Source: Longimicrobium terrae
Lineage (GTDB): Bacteria; Gemmatimonadota; Gemmatimonadetes; Longimicrobiales; Longimicrobiaceae
Assembly: GCF_014202995.1 (NCBI RefSeq)
Contig: NZ_JACHIA010000031.1
Span: 1 to 46,572, forward strand
Direction of reading: 5' to 3'
Length of the DNA: 46,572 nt
The notes beneath the pieces were generated by a model. That model saw only the letters and a program-made list of their open reading frames with translations, ran no database searches and was not told the origin of the DNA. Made by a program: the position numbers and the translations under genes. Below, one piece after another: positions 32,064 to 39,949 of the stretch. Numbering within the stretch: position 1 is the stretch's first letter; every line of letters begins with the position of its first letter.

Positions 32064-34739
32064 ATGGCCGACCGGTACGTCTATTTCTTTGGCGCGGGAG
32101 AAACGGAAGGCAGCAGGGACATGAAGGATCTGCTCGGCGGCAAGGGCGCCGGGCTGGCCGAGATGGCGCGCATCGGCGTTCCGGTGCCCCCCGGCTTCAC
32201 CATCACCACCGAGGTGTGCCGGCTGTACCTGCACGGCGGGCGCTACCCCGACGGGCTGCGCGAGCAGGTGGACGCGGCGCTGGCGCGGCTGGAGCGCGCC
32301 ACGGACAAGCGGTTTGGCGGGGGCGAGGCGCCGCTCCTCGTCTCCGTCCGCTCCGGCGCCGCCTTCAGCATGCCGGGGATGATGGACACCATCCTCAACC
32401 TGGGGCTCAACGACCGCACCGCCGAGGCGCTCGCCGCCGCCAGCGGGGACGCGCGCTTCGCCTTTGACAGCTACCGCCGCTTCGTGCAGATGTACGCCGA
32501 CGTGGTGATGGGCGTGCACGCGGACCAGTTCGAGCGGCTGCTGGAGGATGCCAAGCACCGCCGCGGCGTCACGCTGGACACGGAGCTGTCGGCCGACGAC
32601 CTGCGCGCCCTGGTCGCCGAGTTCAAGGCGCTGGTCCGCACGCGCTCCGGCAAGGACTTTCCGGAAGACCCGCAGGACCAGCTGTGGGGCGCCATCGCCG
32701 CCGTCTTCGGCTCGTGGGACACGCCGCGCGCCAAGGCGTACCGCCGCATCAACAACATCAGCGACAGCCTGGGCACGGCGGTCAGCGTCTGCTCCATGGT
32801 GTTCGGCAACATGGGCGACGACTCGGGGACGGGCGTGGCCTTCACCCGCGACCCGTCCACCGGCGAGCCGCGGCTGTACGGCGAGTTCCTGGTGAACGCG
32901 CAGGGCGAGGACGTGGTGGCCGGCATCCGCGACCCGCTGCACATCGACGGGATGGAGCAGGCGCTTCCCGCGTCGTTCCACGAACTCGTCGCGGCCGCGC
33001 GGCTGCTGGAAGACCACTACCGCGACGCGCAGGACCTGGAGTTCACGGTGGAGAAGGGGCGGCTGTACCTGCTGCAGACGCGCAACGCCAAGCGCACCGG
33101 ACGCGCCGCCGTCCGCATGGCGGTGGAGATGGTGGACGAGGGGCGCATCACGCCGGAAGAGGCCGTCCTGCGCGTGGCGCCGGAGCAGCTGGACCAGCTT
33201 CTTCACCCCATGATCGATCCGTCCGCCCCCGTGCGGGTGCTGTCGACGGCGCTCCCCGCCTCCCCCGGCGCGGCGTCGGGGCGCGTCGTCTTCAACCCCG
33301 ATGAGGCGGCGGAGCGCGGCCCGCACGAGCCCGTGATCCTGGTGCGCCGCGAAACGTCGCCCGAGGACTTTCACGGGATGGTCGTAAGCCAGGGCATCCT
33401 CACCTGCCGCGGGGGGATGACCTCGCACGCGGCCGTGGTGGCGCGCGGGATGGGCAAGTGCTGCGTGGCCGGCGCGGGCGACATCGTGATGGATGAGGCG
33501 CGGCGGACCTTTTCCGCCGCGGGCGAGACGGTGCGCGAGGGCGACTGGATTACGCTGGACGGGAGCACGGGGCGCGTCATCCTGGGCAAGGTGCCCACGG
33601 TGGAGCCGGAGCCCACGCCGGACTTTGAGCGGCTGATGGCGTGGGCGGACGGGTTCCGCCGCCTGCGCGTGCGCACCAACGCCGACACCCCGCACGACAG
33701 CGTGGTGGCCCGCCGCTTTGGCGCGGAGGGGATCGGGCTGTGCCGCACGGAGCACATGTTCTTTGAGGGCGACCGCATCGACGCGGTGCGCGAGATGATC
33801 CTGGCGGACTCCGGCGCGCAGCGCGCCATCGCTCTCGCCAAGCTGCTCCCCATGCAGCGCGCGGACTTCGAGGGAATCTTCCGGGCGATGGACGGGCTTC
33901 CCGTCACCATCCGCCTGCTGGACCCGCCGCTGCACGAGTTTCTGCCGCACGGCCCGGCGGAAATCCGCGACCTGGCCCGCAAGCTGGGGCAGGATCCCAT
34001 CCGCCTGCGCGAGCAGGTGGAGCGGCACCACGAAGCCAACCCCATGCTGGGCCACCGCGGCTGCCGGCTGGGCATCAGCTTTCCCGACATCACGTGGATG
34101 CAGGCACAGGCCATCTTCGAGGCCGCCGTGAACGTGCAGGCGGAGGGGATCACCGTCTTTCCGGAGATCATGATCCCTCTCGTAGCCACGGCGGAGGAGC
34201 TGGCGCGGCAGCGCAAGGTGGTGGACGACGTGGCGCACGAGGTGTTCTTTCAGTGCGACGCCAAGGTCGACTACCTGGTGGGGACCATGATCGAGCTTCC
34301 CCGCGCGGCGCTGACGGCGGACCGCATCGCCGAGCACGCGCAGTTCTTCAGCTTCGGCACCAACGACCTCACGCAGACCACCTTCGGCCTGTCGCGCGAC
34401 GACGCGGGGCGCTTTCTGCCGGAGTACGTGGGCAGCGGCATTCTGCCGGACGATCCGTTCCAGACGCTGGACATCGATGGCGTGGGACGGCTGGTGGAGA
34501 CGGCGTCGCGGCTGGGGCGCGGCGTGGTGGCGGACCTCAAGCTGGGGGTCTGCGGCGAGCACGGCGGCGACCCGCGCTCGGTGACGTTCTTTCACCAGGT
34601 GGGGCTGGATTACGTGTCCTGCTCGCCCTACCGCGTGCCCGTGGCGCGGCTGGCGGCGGCGCACGCGGCGCTCGCGGACCGCAAGCGCACCACCGGGCCC
34701 GCGACGCCGCTGGAGGCCGAAGCGCTCGCCGCGGACTAA
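32064..34739 (+). CDS. ppdK: pyruvate, phosphate dikinase
   Basis: This 891-residue enzyme interconverts pyruvate, ATP and phosphate with phosphoenolpyruvate, AMP and pyrophosphate. The N-terminal nucleotide-binding part starts YFFGAGETEGSRDMKDLLGGKGAGLAEM. The phosphohistidine domain has GGMTSHAAVVARGMG with His455, the same number as in the Clostridium symbiosum enzyme. The C-terminal PEP-binding barrel has VGTMIELPRAAL, FGTNDLTQTTFG and the active Cys830 in CGEHGG. Length and motifs are complete. ATG 32064 is chosen as the family start; the ribosome-binding site is weak. It is monocistronic, and no PDRP regulator is nearby. Confidence 0.97.
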   Translation: MADRYVYFFGAGETEGSRDMKDLLGGKGAGLAEMARIGVPVPPGFTITTEVCRLYLHGGRYPDGLREQVDAALARLERATDKRFGGGEAPLLVSVRSGAAFSMPGMMDTILNLGLNDRTAEALAAASGDARFAFDSYRRFVQMYADVVMGVHADQFERLLEDAKHRRGVTLDTELSADDLRALVAEFKALVRTRSGKDFPEDPQDQLWGAIAAVFGSWDTPRAKAYRRINNISDSLGTAVSVCSMVFGNMGDDSGTGVAFTRDPSTGEPRLYGEFLVNAQGEDVVAGIRDPLHIDGMEQALPASFHELVAAARLLEDHYRDAQDLEFTVEKGRLYLLQTRNAKRTGRAAVRMAVEMVDEGRITPEEAVLRVAPEQLDQLLHPMIDPSAPVRVLSTALPASPGAASGRVVFNPDEAAERGPHEPVILVRRETSPEDFHGMVVSQGILTCRGGMTSHAAVVARGMGKCCVAGAGDIVMDEARRTFSAAGETVREGDWITLDGSTGRVILGKVPTVEPEPTPDFERLMAWADGFRRLRVRTNADTPHDSVVARRFGAEGIGLCRTEHMFFEGDRIDAVREMILADSGAQRAIALAKLLPMQRADFEGIFRAMDGLPVTIRLLDPPLHEFLPHGPAEIRDLARKLGQDPIRLREQVERHHEANPMLGHRGCRLGISFPDITWMQAQAIFEAAVNVQAEGITVFPEIMIPLVATAEELARQRKVVDDVAHEVFFQCDAKVDYLVGTMIELPRAALTADRIAEHAQFFSFGTNDLTQTTFGLSRDDAGRFLPEYVGSGILPDDPFQTLDIDGVGRLVETASRLGRGVVADLKLGVCGEHGGDPRSVTFFHQVGLDYVSCSPYRVPVARLAAAHAALADRKRTTGPATPLEAEALAAD

Positions 34740-34824
34740 GGCGGTCCCGAGGGTGTTCGTTCCGGTTCACGACAGGGAGCCTGCGCGGTTCTGCCGCGGG
34801 AAGCTCTCGCTCGCCGCCGGCCTC

Positions 34825-34878
34825 GCGGGCCCCTTTCCCGGCCCCTCCCCGTGCAAACTGCCGCACGGAGAGGGGAGA
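34825..34878 (-). repeat. family B repeat, copy 3
   Basis: Inverted copy with CCCCTCTCCGTGCGGCAGTTT on the minus strand. A related pyrimidine-rich hairpin follows at about 34925-34972. The region 34740-35100 shows no gene. Confidence 0.85.
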
Positions 34879-35100
34879 ACGGCACGACGTCACGCCACGG
34901 ATCGTGCTGCGCGAATGGAAGGGCCCCCTCACCCCGGCCCTCTCCCCCGCTCCGCGGAGAAAGGGAGACCACAGCGCGGCGGCGACTGCGGCTCAGGTCG
35001 CGCGCTTCCAAAGCAGGTGAAGCTTCACAGCAGTCCCGTGAGGCTTTCCGCGGTTGCGGCGGCTCTTCAACTGCTCACGCGGCTGAATCGGTGCTGAAAC

Positions 35101-35135
35101 AAAGAGGCCGATCCCGGAATGGGATCGGCCTCTTT
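35101..35135 (-). terminator. bidirectional terminator between ppdK and the second Cys-rich peptide
   Basis: AAAGAGGCCGATCCC (35101-35115) pairs perfectly with 35121-35135, ending in T residues on both strands. It lies 55 bases after the stop of the minus-strand peptide gene. Confidence 0.9.
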
Positions 35136-35190
35136 CTCCGCGTGACAGACTCGTCAGCCGGGCATCAGACCCGGCCCGGAGCCCGCCGGA

Positions 35191-35457
35191 TTACATCTCT
35201 TCCCAGCACTCCACGCCGTTGGTCGGGCAGGTCACGGTGCAGCCGGCGCAGGTGTTGCCGCAACTCTGGCAGGTGCCGTAGGACGACTGCGGGCAATCAA
35301 CTTCCGCAATCATGCTCGGGCAGTTGGGCCACACGGCCGAGGGGCAGTCCCAGCGCGTCTCCTGCCCCAGAACCGTGCCCTTGGAGCGGTTCTCGTCCGT
35401 CAGGATCTCGAACGTCTGCACGTCGATATGATCGAGTTCCAGCTTCAGCTTCGCCAT
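35191..35457 (-). CDS. Cys-rich leader peptide, putative RiPP precursor (second copy)
   Basis: This 88-residue peptide shares its first 32 residues' pattern with the peptide at 3797-4111: KLKLELDHIDVQTF, then GTVLGQ at 27-32. The remaining 56 residues are an unrelated core with nine Cys, several in Thr-Cys or Cys-x-x-Cys arrangement, and an acidic end. A constant leader plus a variable Cys/Thr-rich part is the usual architecture of RiPP precursor families. No modifying enzyme is adjacent, so any maturation machinery would be encoded elsewhere. GAGG seven bases before ATG 35457 supports the start. It ends in a strong terminator and is monocistronic. A small metal-binding protein is the alternative. 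Confidence 0.78.
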   Translation of the reverse strand: MAKLKLELDHIDVQTFEILTDENRSKGTVLGQETRWDCPSAVWPNCPSMIAEVDCPQSSYGTCQSCGNTCAGCTVTCPTNGVECWEEM

Positions 35458-35529
35458 TACGCGCCTCTTCGTTGGGCCAGGTGGGGTGACCGGGGACTAC
35501 ATTGAACAAACTGTCTTAAACTGACGCGG

Positions 35530-35840
35530 TGCCGGATGCGCGTCAAGTACAGCATCCCGCTCACCGCGCTCCTGCCGCGCGGTTCGTGCGGCTCGCGGAT
35601 CGGGGACCCGCGGCCGCGGCCGACTTCTCCGCGCGTGCTCCGCTTGCCTCGGCCATGCTTCGAGTCCAGGTTACCGTCCAGCGTGTCCAATCCGTGAAAT
35701 CAGGCCGGAACTCCCGCGTGGGCAGCCCGGTGTGGCGAATCCGGGAACTCCTCTTGCACTGTGGATGAAAAACGCCACGAGAGAACACCAGCGGTGAATC
35801 GCCGCTGGAACACACCCGGTCAATCGGCCCCACAGGGAGG
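35530..35840. other. gene-free spacer upstream of the MarR gene
   Basis: No gene is supported. A hairpin CCAGCGG/CCGCTGG (35788-35808) is flanked on each side by GAACAC, the half-site of the operator found in the two promoters downstream. Confidence 0.45.
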
Positions 35841-35845
35841 GGCTG

Positions 35846-35874
35846 TTGACAATGTGTGTTATAACACCTAATTT
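35846..35874 (+). promoter_or_regulatory. MarR promoter with palindromic operator; leaderless mRNA likely
   Basis: TTGACA (35846-35851), 17-bp spacer, TAATTT (35869-35874). The spacer contains the perfect palindrome GTGTTATAACAC (35856-35867). Transcription would start at about 35881, the A of the ATG, so the mRNA is probably leaderless. Confidence 0.8.
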
Positions 35875-35880
35875 CCGTAC

Positions 35881-36348
35881 ATGGTAAATCGACTGCAGGA
35901 TGACCTGAAGCAGACGCGTCCCTTCTCCAGCCTGGAGCAGGAGGCGCACCTCAGCGTTCAGCGGACGGAAGCGGTGCTGGGCCACGCCTTGGCCGAGATG
36001 CTCAAGCCGTTCGACATCACTCCCACGCAGTACAACGTCCTCCGCATTCTGCGCGGCGCCGGAGAGGGCGGGCTGTGCCGCAACGACGTGCGCGACCGCA
36101 TGGTGGCCAAGGTCCCCGACGTCACGCGCCTGCTGGACCGCATGGAGGCCGCGGGGCTGGTGCAGCGCGAGCGGGGCGGCAGCGACCGCCGCTTCGTCAC
36201 CACCCGCATCACCGAGGCGGGGCTGACGCTGGTAAACTCGCTGGATGAACCGGTCGCCGCCATGCACCGGCGCGCGCTGGGCCATCTGGATGAGGTGGAG
36301 TTGCGCACCCTGATCGACCTGCTGGCCCGCGCCCGCGAGGACGCGTGA
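35881..36348 (+). CDS. MarR family transcriptional regulator
   Basis: This 155-residue regulator has a winged helix at about 45-115, with TPTQYNVLRILRGAG, a DVTRLLDRMEAAGLV recognition segment and a GGSDRRFVTTRIT wing, flanked by dimer helices. It probably represses its own promoter through GTGTTATAACAC and the downstream DoxX/VOC genes through GTGTTTGAACAC. The likely inducers are quinones or catechols by analogy with MarR/DUF24 regulators of catDE in Bacillus subtilis. The start ATG 35881 coincides with the predicted transcription start and has no ribosome-binding site. Confidence 0.92.
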   Translation: MVNRLQDDLKQTRPFSSLEQEAHLSVQRTEAVLGHALAEMLKPFDITPTQYNVLRILRGAGEGGLCRNDVRDRMVAKVPDVTRLLDRMEAAGLVQRERGGSDRRFVTTRITEAGLTLVNSLDEPVAAMHRRALGHLDEVELRTLIDLLARAREDA

Positions 36349-36378
36349 GGCCGGACCGGGTATCTGTCATCACAACAA

Positions 36379-36400
36379 GTGTTTGAACACCCACTACACT
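36379..36400 (+). promoter_or_regulatory. DoxX promoter region with the same operator type
   Basis: GTGTT-TG-AACAC at 36379-36390 repeats the arms of the operator in front of the MarR gene. The -10 candidate TACACT is at 36395-36400; the -35 is weak (ACAACA). The weak -35 and the operator suggest a tightly controlled promoter. Confidence 0.65.
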
Positions 36401-36417
36401 GGCCGGAGACGATGGGG

Positions 36418-36852
36418 ATGAATACGATTGCGACTTCGCGCGCGGCGCGCGTGGATCTGGGACTGCTGGTGCTGCGCGTGGTGACGGGAATCATCTTTGT
36501 GGCGCACGGCGGGCAGAAGTTCTTTGTCTACGGGATGAAGGGCGTTACGGCGGCGTTCGGCGGCATGGGCATTCCCCTCCCCGGCGTCACGGGGCCGATG
36601 GTGGCCGCCGTCGAACTGCTGGGCGGGCTGGCGCTCATCTTCGGGCTGCTGACGCGGCTGGCGGGTCTGGGGCTGGCCATCACCATGCTGGGCGCCATCT
36701 TGATGGTTCACCTGGCGGGCGGGTTCTTTGCGCCCGAGGGCTTCGAGTTTCCGCTTGCGCTGCTGGGCGCGGCCGCGGCGCTGGCGCTCACCGGTCCGGG
36801 CGAGTATTCCGCGGATGCGGCGCTCGCGTCGCGCCGCGGCCGCGGCTTCTGA
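36418..36852 (+). CDS. DoxX family membrane protein (CatD-like)
   Basis: This 144-residue inner-membrane protein has four hydrophobic helices: about 12-30, 45-75, 78-105 and 108-125. It carries the DoxX pattern [21 protein letters not shown] and [27 protein letters not shown] nine bases before ATG 36418 favours this start over 36412. Its promoter shares the operator of the MarR gene just upstream, and the VOC gene follows 48 bases later. DoxX next to a CatE-like dioxygenase under a MarR regulator mirrors the catDE arrangement for quinone and catechol resistance. Confidence 0.9.
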   Translation: MNTIATSRAARVDLGLLVLRVVTGIIFVAHGGQKFFVYGMKGVTAAFGGMGIPLPGVTGPMVAAVELLGGLALIFGLLTRLAGLGLAITMLGAILMVHLAGGFFAPEGFEFPLALLGAAAALALTGPGEYSADAALASRRGRGF

Positions 36853-36900
36853 CGAAACCCTGTCGCGCGCCGGCCTGGTCCGGCGCGGGAGGCTGAGACG

Positions 36901-37809
36901 ATGACGGACACCATGAGCGGAACGGCGGGTGCGGAGTACGGAATCGCGCCCCCAGGCTTTCGCATGCCGCCGGACCTGCGGCTGGGCGCGGTGCGGCTGC
37001 AGGTGAGCAGCCTGGAGCGGTCGCTGGCGTACTACCAGGGCGTGCTGGGAATGCGCGTCCTGCGGCGGGAACCGGGAAGCGCGCACCTCGGCGTCCACGA
37101 TTCCGATGCGGAGTTGGTGGAACTGCGGGAACGCGCAGGCGCCGCCCCCGTGCCGCAGCGCGGGCGGCTGGGACTGTATCACTTCGCCATCCTGCTGCCG
37201 GACCGCGCGGCGCTGGGACGCTTCATCTCGCACCTGGCGGCAATCGGCGAGCGGGCGGGGGCGAGCGACCACATGGTGAGCGAGGCGCTGTACCTGCAGG
37301 ATCCCGACGGGCTCGGCATCGAGGTGTACGCGGACCGGCCCCGTTCGCTCTGGCGCGCGCAGAACCGGGAGCTGGTGATGGCGACGGAGCCGCTGAACAT
37401 GGCGGACCTCCTCCGCGCGGCGGGCGGCGCGCCGTGGACGGGGATGCCGGCCGGCACGGTGATGGGCCACGTGCACCTGCACGTCGGCGACCTGGAGCGG
37501 GGCGCGGCGTTCTACCACGCGGCGCTGGGGCTGGACCGCGTGGTGTGGAGCTATCCCAGCGCGCTCTTTCTGTCCGCGGGTGGCTATCACCACCACCTGG
37601 GGATCAACACCTGGGCCGGGTCGCGGGCGGTTCCGGCGGGTGAGGGCGACGCACGGCTGGTCGAATGGACCATCGTCCTGGCCCGCAACGAGGATGCGGA
37701 GCGGGCGGCGGATAGCCTGCGCGCCGCCGGGTTCTCTCCGGAGCGGGATGGCGACGACTGGATCGCGCGCGACCCGTGGGGCACGACCCTGCGCATCACC
37801 ATCGGCTGA
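36901..37809 (+). CDS. two-domain VOC/extradiol dioxygenase-like protein (CatE-like)
   Basis: This 302-residue protein has two vicinal-oxygen-chelate modules (about residues 20-145 and 180-300). The modules contain LERSLAYYQGVLGM, YHFAILLPDR, DPDGLGIEVYAD, then HVHLHVGDLERGAAFYHAALGL and HHHLGINTW. Length and order match CatE/YfiE catechol 2,3-dioxygenase-like proteins and ring-cleaving enzymes. Candidate metal ligands are the His of YHFAIL, the Glu of IEVYAD and the His of GHVHLH. GGGAGG eight bases before ATG 36901 supports the start. It probably acts on catechol or quinone adducts, in one operon with DoxX. Substrate is inferred from context. Confidence 0.88.
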   Translation: MTDTMSGTAGAEYGIAPPGFRMPPDLRLGAVRLQVSSLERSLAYYQGVLGMRVLRREPGSAHLGVHDSDAELVELRERAGAAPVPQRGRLGLYHFAILLPDRAALGRFISHLAAIGERAGASDHMVSEALYLQDPDGLGIEVYADRPRSLWRAQNRELVMATEPLNMADLLRAAGGAPWTGMPAGTVMGHVHLHVGDLERGAAFYHAALGLDRVVWSYPSALFLSAGGYHHHLGINTWAGSRAVPAGEGDARLVEWTIVLARNEDAERAADSLRAAGFSPERDGDDWIARDPWGTTLRITIG

Positions 37810-37841
37810 TCGACCGACGGACGGGACGCGATCGGATGATC

Positions 37842-37877
37842 GAAGCGGCGGCGGGCCACGGTGCCCGCCGCCGCTTC
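37842..37877 (+). terminator. terminator-like hairpin after the VOC gene
   Basis: GAAGCGGCGGCGGGC (37842-37856) pairs perfectly with 37863-37877 around a six-base loop. It lacks a T tract. Confidence 0.65.
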
Positions 37878-38129
37878 TCATCCGGATCGGCGGATCGGCC
37901 GCGTGCTTCGTCCGAGCGACATCCCGCACTCGACCCGCCGATCCGCCGCCGCTCATTGCGCACGACTCCCGCCGTTCATCAACCGAAGACGGAACGCGCG
38001 CCATCCATCAATCCGGATCGCGAAATCCGTTGACGTGGACAGGCGGCCGAACGTGCCCGTTGCGTTCCGCGCGGCGGAAAGTCATTGTTGGCGCGCGCCA
38101 GACCACTTCCCCGCCCTTTCGCGCCCGCC

Positions 38130-38885
38130 ATGCCGTTCGCCAGCTATCTGTACTCGCCGTATTCCATCGCCATCCTGCTCATCCAGGTGTTCTTTGCCGT
38201 GCACGCGGTGCGGACGGGGCGGATGTACTGGCTGTTCATCATCTTTTTCTTTCCGCTGGTCGGCAGCATCGTCTACTTTTTTGTGGAGTACCTGCCGGAG
38301 ATGCGGTCCGGGCGCACGGGGCTGTCCCGGGTGGGAAAGACGGTGAAGCGCGCGCTGGATCCCGGTGCGGAGATCCGTCAGCTGGAAGATGCGCTGGCGC
38401 TGGCGGATACGCATGACAACCGCGTGGCGCTGGGCCGGGCGTACCGGCAGGCGGGGCGGCTGGACGACGCGATCCGCACGTACGAAAGCAGCCTGGCGGG
38501 CATTCACGCCGATTCGCCGCGCGCGCTGGCGGAACTGGGCGCCGCGTACCACGAGGCGGGCCGCGTCGCGGACGCACGCTCCGCGTACGACCGCCTGCGC
38601 GGCGTACGCGCGCTCACGCCCGGGGAACTGGTGCTGAGCGGCCGCGTGCACGAGGAAGGCGGCGACCTGGCCGCGGCGCTGCGCGACTACACGGCCGCCG
38701 CGCCCGGCGGAGGAAGCGCGGAGGCCCGCTGCCGCCAGGCGATGGTGCTTCGGCAGATGGGCCGCGCGGACGAGGCGAAGCGCGTGTTCGAGGAGGTGCT
38801 TCGGCACGCGCGGATCTCGTCCGCGCAGTACCGGCGCGAGCAGAAGGAGTGGATTGACATGGCGCAGCGCGAGGTGGGGGCGTAA
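38130..38885 (+). CDS. membrane-anchored TPR protein with PLD-nuclease-N-like anchor
   Basis: This 251-residue protein begins with two membrane helices (about 8-27 and 31-52: AILLIQVFFAVHAV, MYWLFIIFFFPLVGSIVYFFVEYLPEM), the pattern of PLD-nuclease N-terminal or cardiolipin-synthase-type anchors. The rest holds at least four TPR-like helical pairs (ALGRAYRQAGRLDDAIRTYES, ALAELGAAYHEAGRVADARSAYD, and more). It is probably an inner-membrane scaffold facing the cytoplasm. No ribosome-binding site is seen before ATG 38130. It stands alone between the VOC gene and a repeat array. Function unknown. Confidence 0.8.
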   Translation: MPFASYLYSPYSIAILLIQVFFAVHAVRTGRMYWLFIIFFFPLVGSIVYFFVEYLPEMRSGRTGLSRVGKTVKRALDPGAEIRQLEDALALADTHDNRVALGRAYRQAGRLDDAIRTYESSLAGIHADSPRALAELGAAYHEAGRVADARSAYDRLRGVRALTPGELVLSGRVHEEGGDLAAALRDYTAAAPGGGSAEARCRQAMVLRQMGRADEAKRVFEEVLRHARISSAQYRREQKEWIDMAQREVGA

Positions 38886-38970
38886 ACATCGGCTTGCCCT
38901 CCCTCGCCTGGATGGCGGCAGGAGGGAACGGCAACGGCGGTTCGGCGCGGGCAACAGGTTCGGCGCGTGC

Positions 38971-39037
38971 GGCGGGCGCCCCCCTCCCCCCAGCCCCCTC
39001 GCCCCGCAAGCGGGGGAGGGGGAGCCGTTCGGCGCGG
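38971..39037 (+). repeat. family C repeat, copy 3
   Basis: Nearly identical to 30651-30717, including the flanking GGCGGGC and AGCCGTTCGGCGCGG. The gap 38886-39400 has no gene. Confidence 0.88.
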
Positions 39038-39151
39038 GGCGGACGTAGGTGTGCGTCTGCGGTGATCGCCCGGCGGTTGAAACCGCGCCTCGAACCACAC
39101 GAAGTCCGCCTCCGCGGACTGCGGCCTCGGCCTCCTCGCCGTGCCTGATGC

Positions 39152-39225
39152 AGTTGAAGCCCCGAACGGCGCCTGTGGGTGCCGTGTCGGGGCTTTCCGC
39201 TGTTGGAGCGGCGGATTCATCCGCT
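39152..39225 (-). repeat. family E repeat, copy 3
   Basis: Inverted copy related to 30753-30824; ends in GGCGGATTCATCCGCTC. Confidence 0.85.
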
Positions 39226-39230
39226 CTCGC

Positions 39231-39272
39231 GGGGGAGGGTGGGCGAGTCGTACGAGCCCGGGTGGGGGCCGC
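39231..39272 (-). repeat. family A repeat, diverged partial copy
   Basis: Retains GGGGGAGGGTGGGC and CCGGGTGGGGGCCGCC, but the first hairpin's sequence has changed and the AAAAAAGACT arm is lost. Confidence 0.65.
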
Positions 39273-39403
39273 CGTGCATGCCGGCCTCTTACACCGCGCC
39301 CGGGCCGCACGCCATCCAGCGATATCCCCGTCGCACAACACGACATCCACCCCATGCACATCCTTGCGTGGAATCAGGGGCGTGGGTAGATTCGTGACGT
39401 GGT

Positions 39404-39418
39404 TGAAACTGATTCTCA
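39404..39418 (+). promoter_or_regulatory. Fur box upstream of the feo operon
   Basis: TGAAACTGATTCTCA matches the 15-bp Fur consensus TGATAATNATTATCA at 11 of 14 defined positions. It lies 22 bases before the first feoA start, so iron-dependent repression by the Fur protein at 17359-17865 is likely. Confidence 0.65.
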
Positions 39419-39439
39419 CCTTCACCTGTCCAGCGCCGG

Positions 39440-39721
39440 ATGCTGAAGCGGCTTTTCCGGAAAAAGGCGGCTGCCCCCGCGGACGCGCGCTGCGTGGAAT
39501 GCCCGCTGGCCGCGTGTGCCAGCGGATGCCGCGCGGCCATTCTGCGGATGGACTGCGACCAGGACGAAGCCACCCGCCTGCGCGGCATGGGCCTGTTCGA
39601 GGGCAGCTGCATTCAGGTGGTGGACTCGCGCAACGGAATGCTGCTGGAGGTGAAGGGCGCGCGTCTGGCGCTTGGCCAGGCGCTCGCGTCGGCCATCCGG
39701 GTGCTGCCGCTGGCCGGCTGA
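39440..39721 (+). CDS. feoA: FeoA domain protein with N-terminal Cys cluster
   Basis: This 93-residue protein has a FeoA (SH3-like) domain in its C-terminal two thirds (RLRGMGLFEGSCIQVVDSRNGMLLEVKGARLALGQALASAIRV). An N-terminal segment carries four Cys (18, 21, 26, 30: CVECPLAACASGC) that could hold a metal or iron-sulfur centre, which is unusual for FeoA. ATG 39440 lies 22 bases after a Fur box. The next FeoA gene starts four bases after its stop. It is a cytoplasmic partner of FeoB; a regulatory or iron-sensing task is possible for the Cys cluster. Confidence 0.87.
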   Translation: MLKRLFRKKAAAPADARCVECPLAACASGCRAAILRMDCDQDEATRLRGMGLFEGSCIQVVDSRNGMLLEVKGARLALGQALASAIRVLPLAG

Positions 39722-39725
39722 CCCG

Positions 39726-39947
39726 GTGCGCACGCTGTCGGAACTGTCCGCGGGCGACCGCGGCCGCGTGACCCGCGTGGGCGGCGACGCCGATGCCGCC
39801 CGCAGGCTGATGGAAATGGGGCTCATGCGCGGTACCACCGTCGAGGTGATCCGCCGGGCACCGCTTGGCGATCCGCTGGAAGTACGCGTCCGCGGGTTCA
39901 TGCTGACGCTCCGCCGCACCGAGGCGGAGCACATCGAAGTGGAGTAG
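39726..39947 (+). CDS. feoA: ferrous iron transport protein A (FeoA), second copy
   Basis: This 73-residue SH3-like protein has normal FeoA size, with LSELSAGDRGRVTRVGG, RRLMEMGLMRGTTVEVIRRAPLGDPLEVRVRGFMLTLRR and a final EVE. GTG 39726, four bases after the previous stop, is taken as start; a longer frame from 39672 would overlap the first feoA and lacks FeoA features. It precedes feoB by two bases. FeoA binds FeoB in the cytoplasm and supports Fe(II) uptake. Confidence 0.9.
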   Translation: MRTLSELSAGDRGRVTRVGGDADAARRLMEMGLMRGTTVEVIRRAPLGDPLEVRVRGFMLTLRRTEAEHIEVE

Positions 39948-39949
39948 CG

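Noticed and set aside
31806-34664. Long minus-strand frame opposite ppdK
   Set aside because: ppdK has a full set of catalytic motifs on the plus strand; the antisense frame is His/Arg/Ala-rich shadow.
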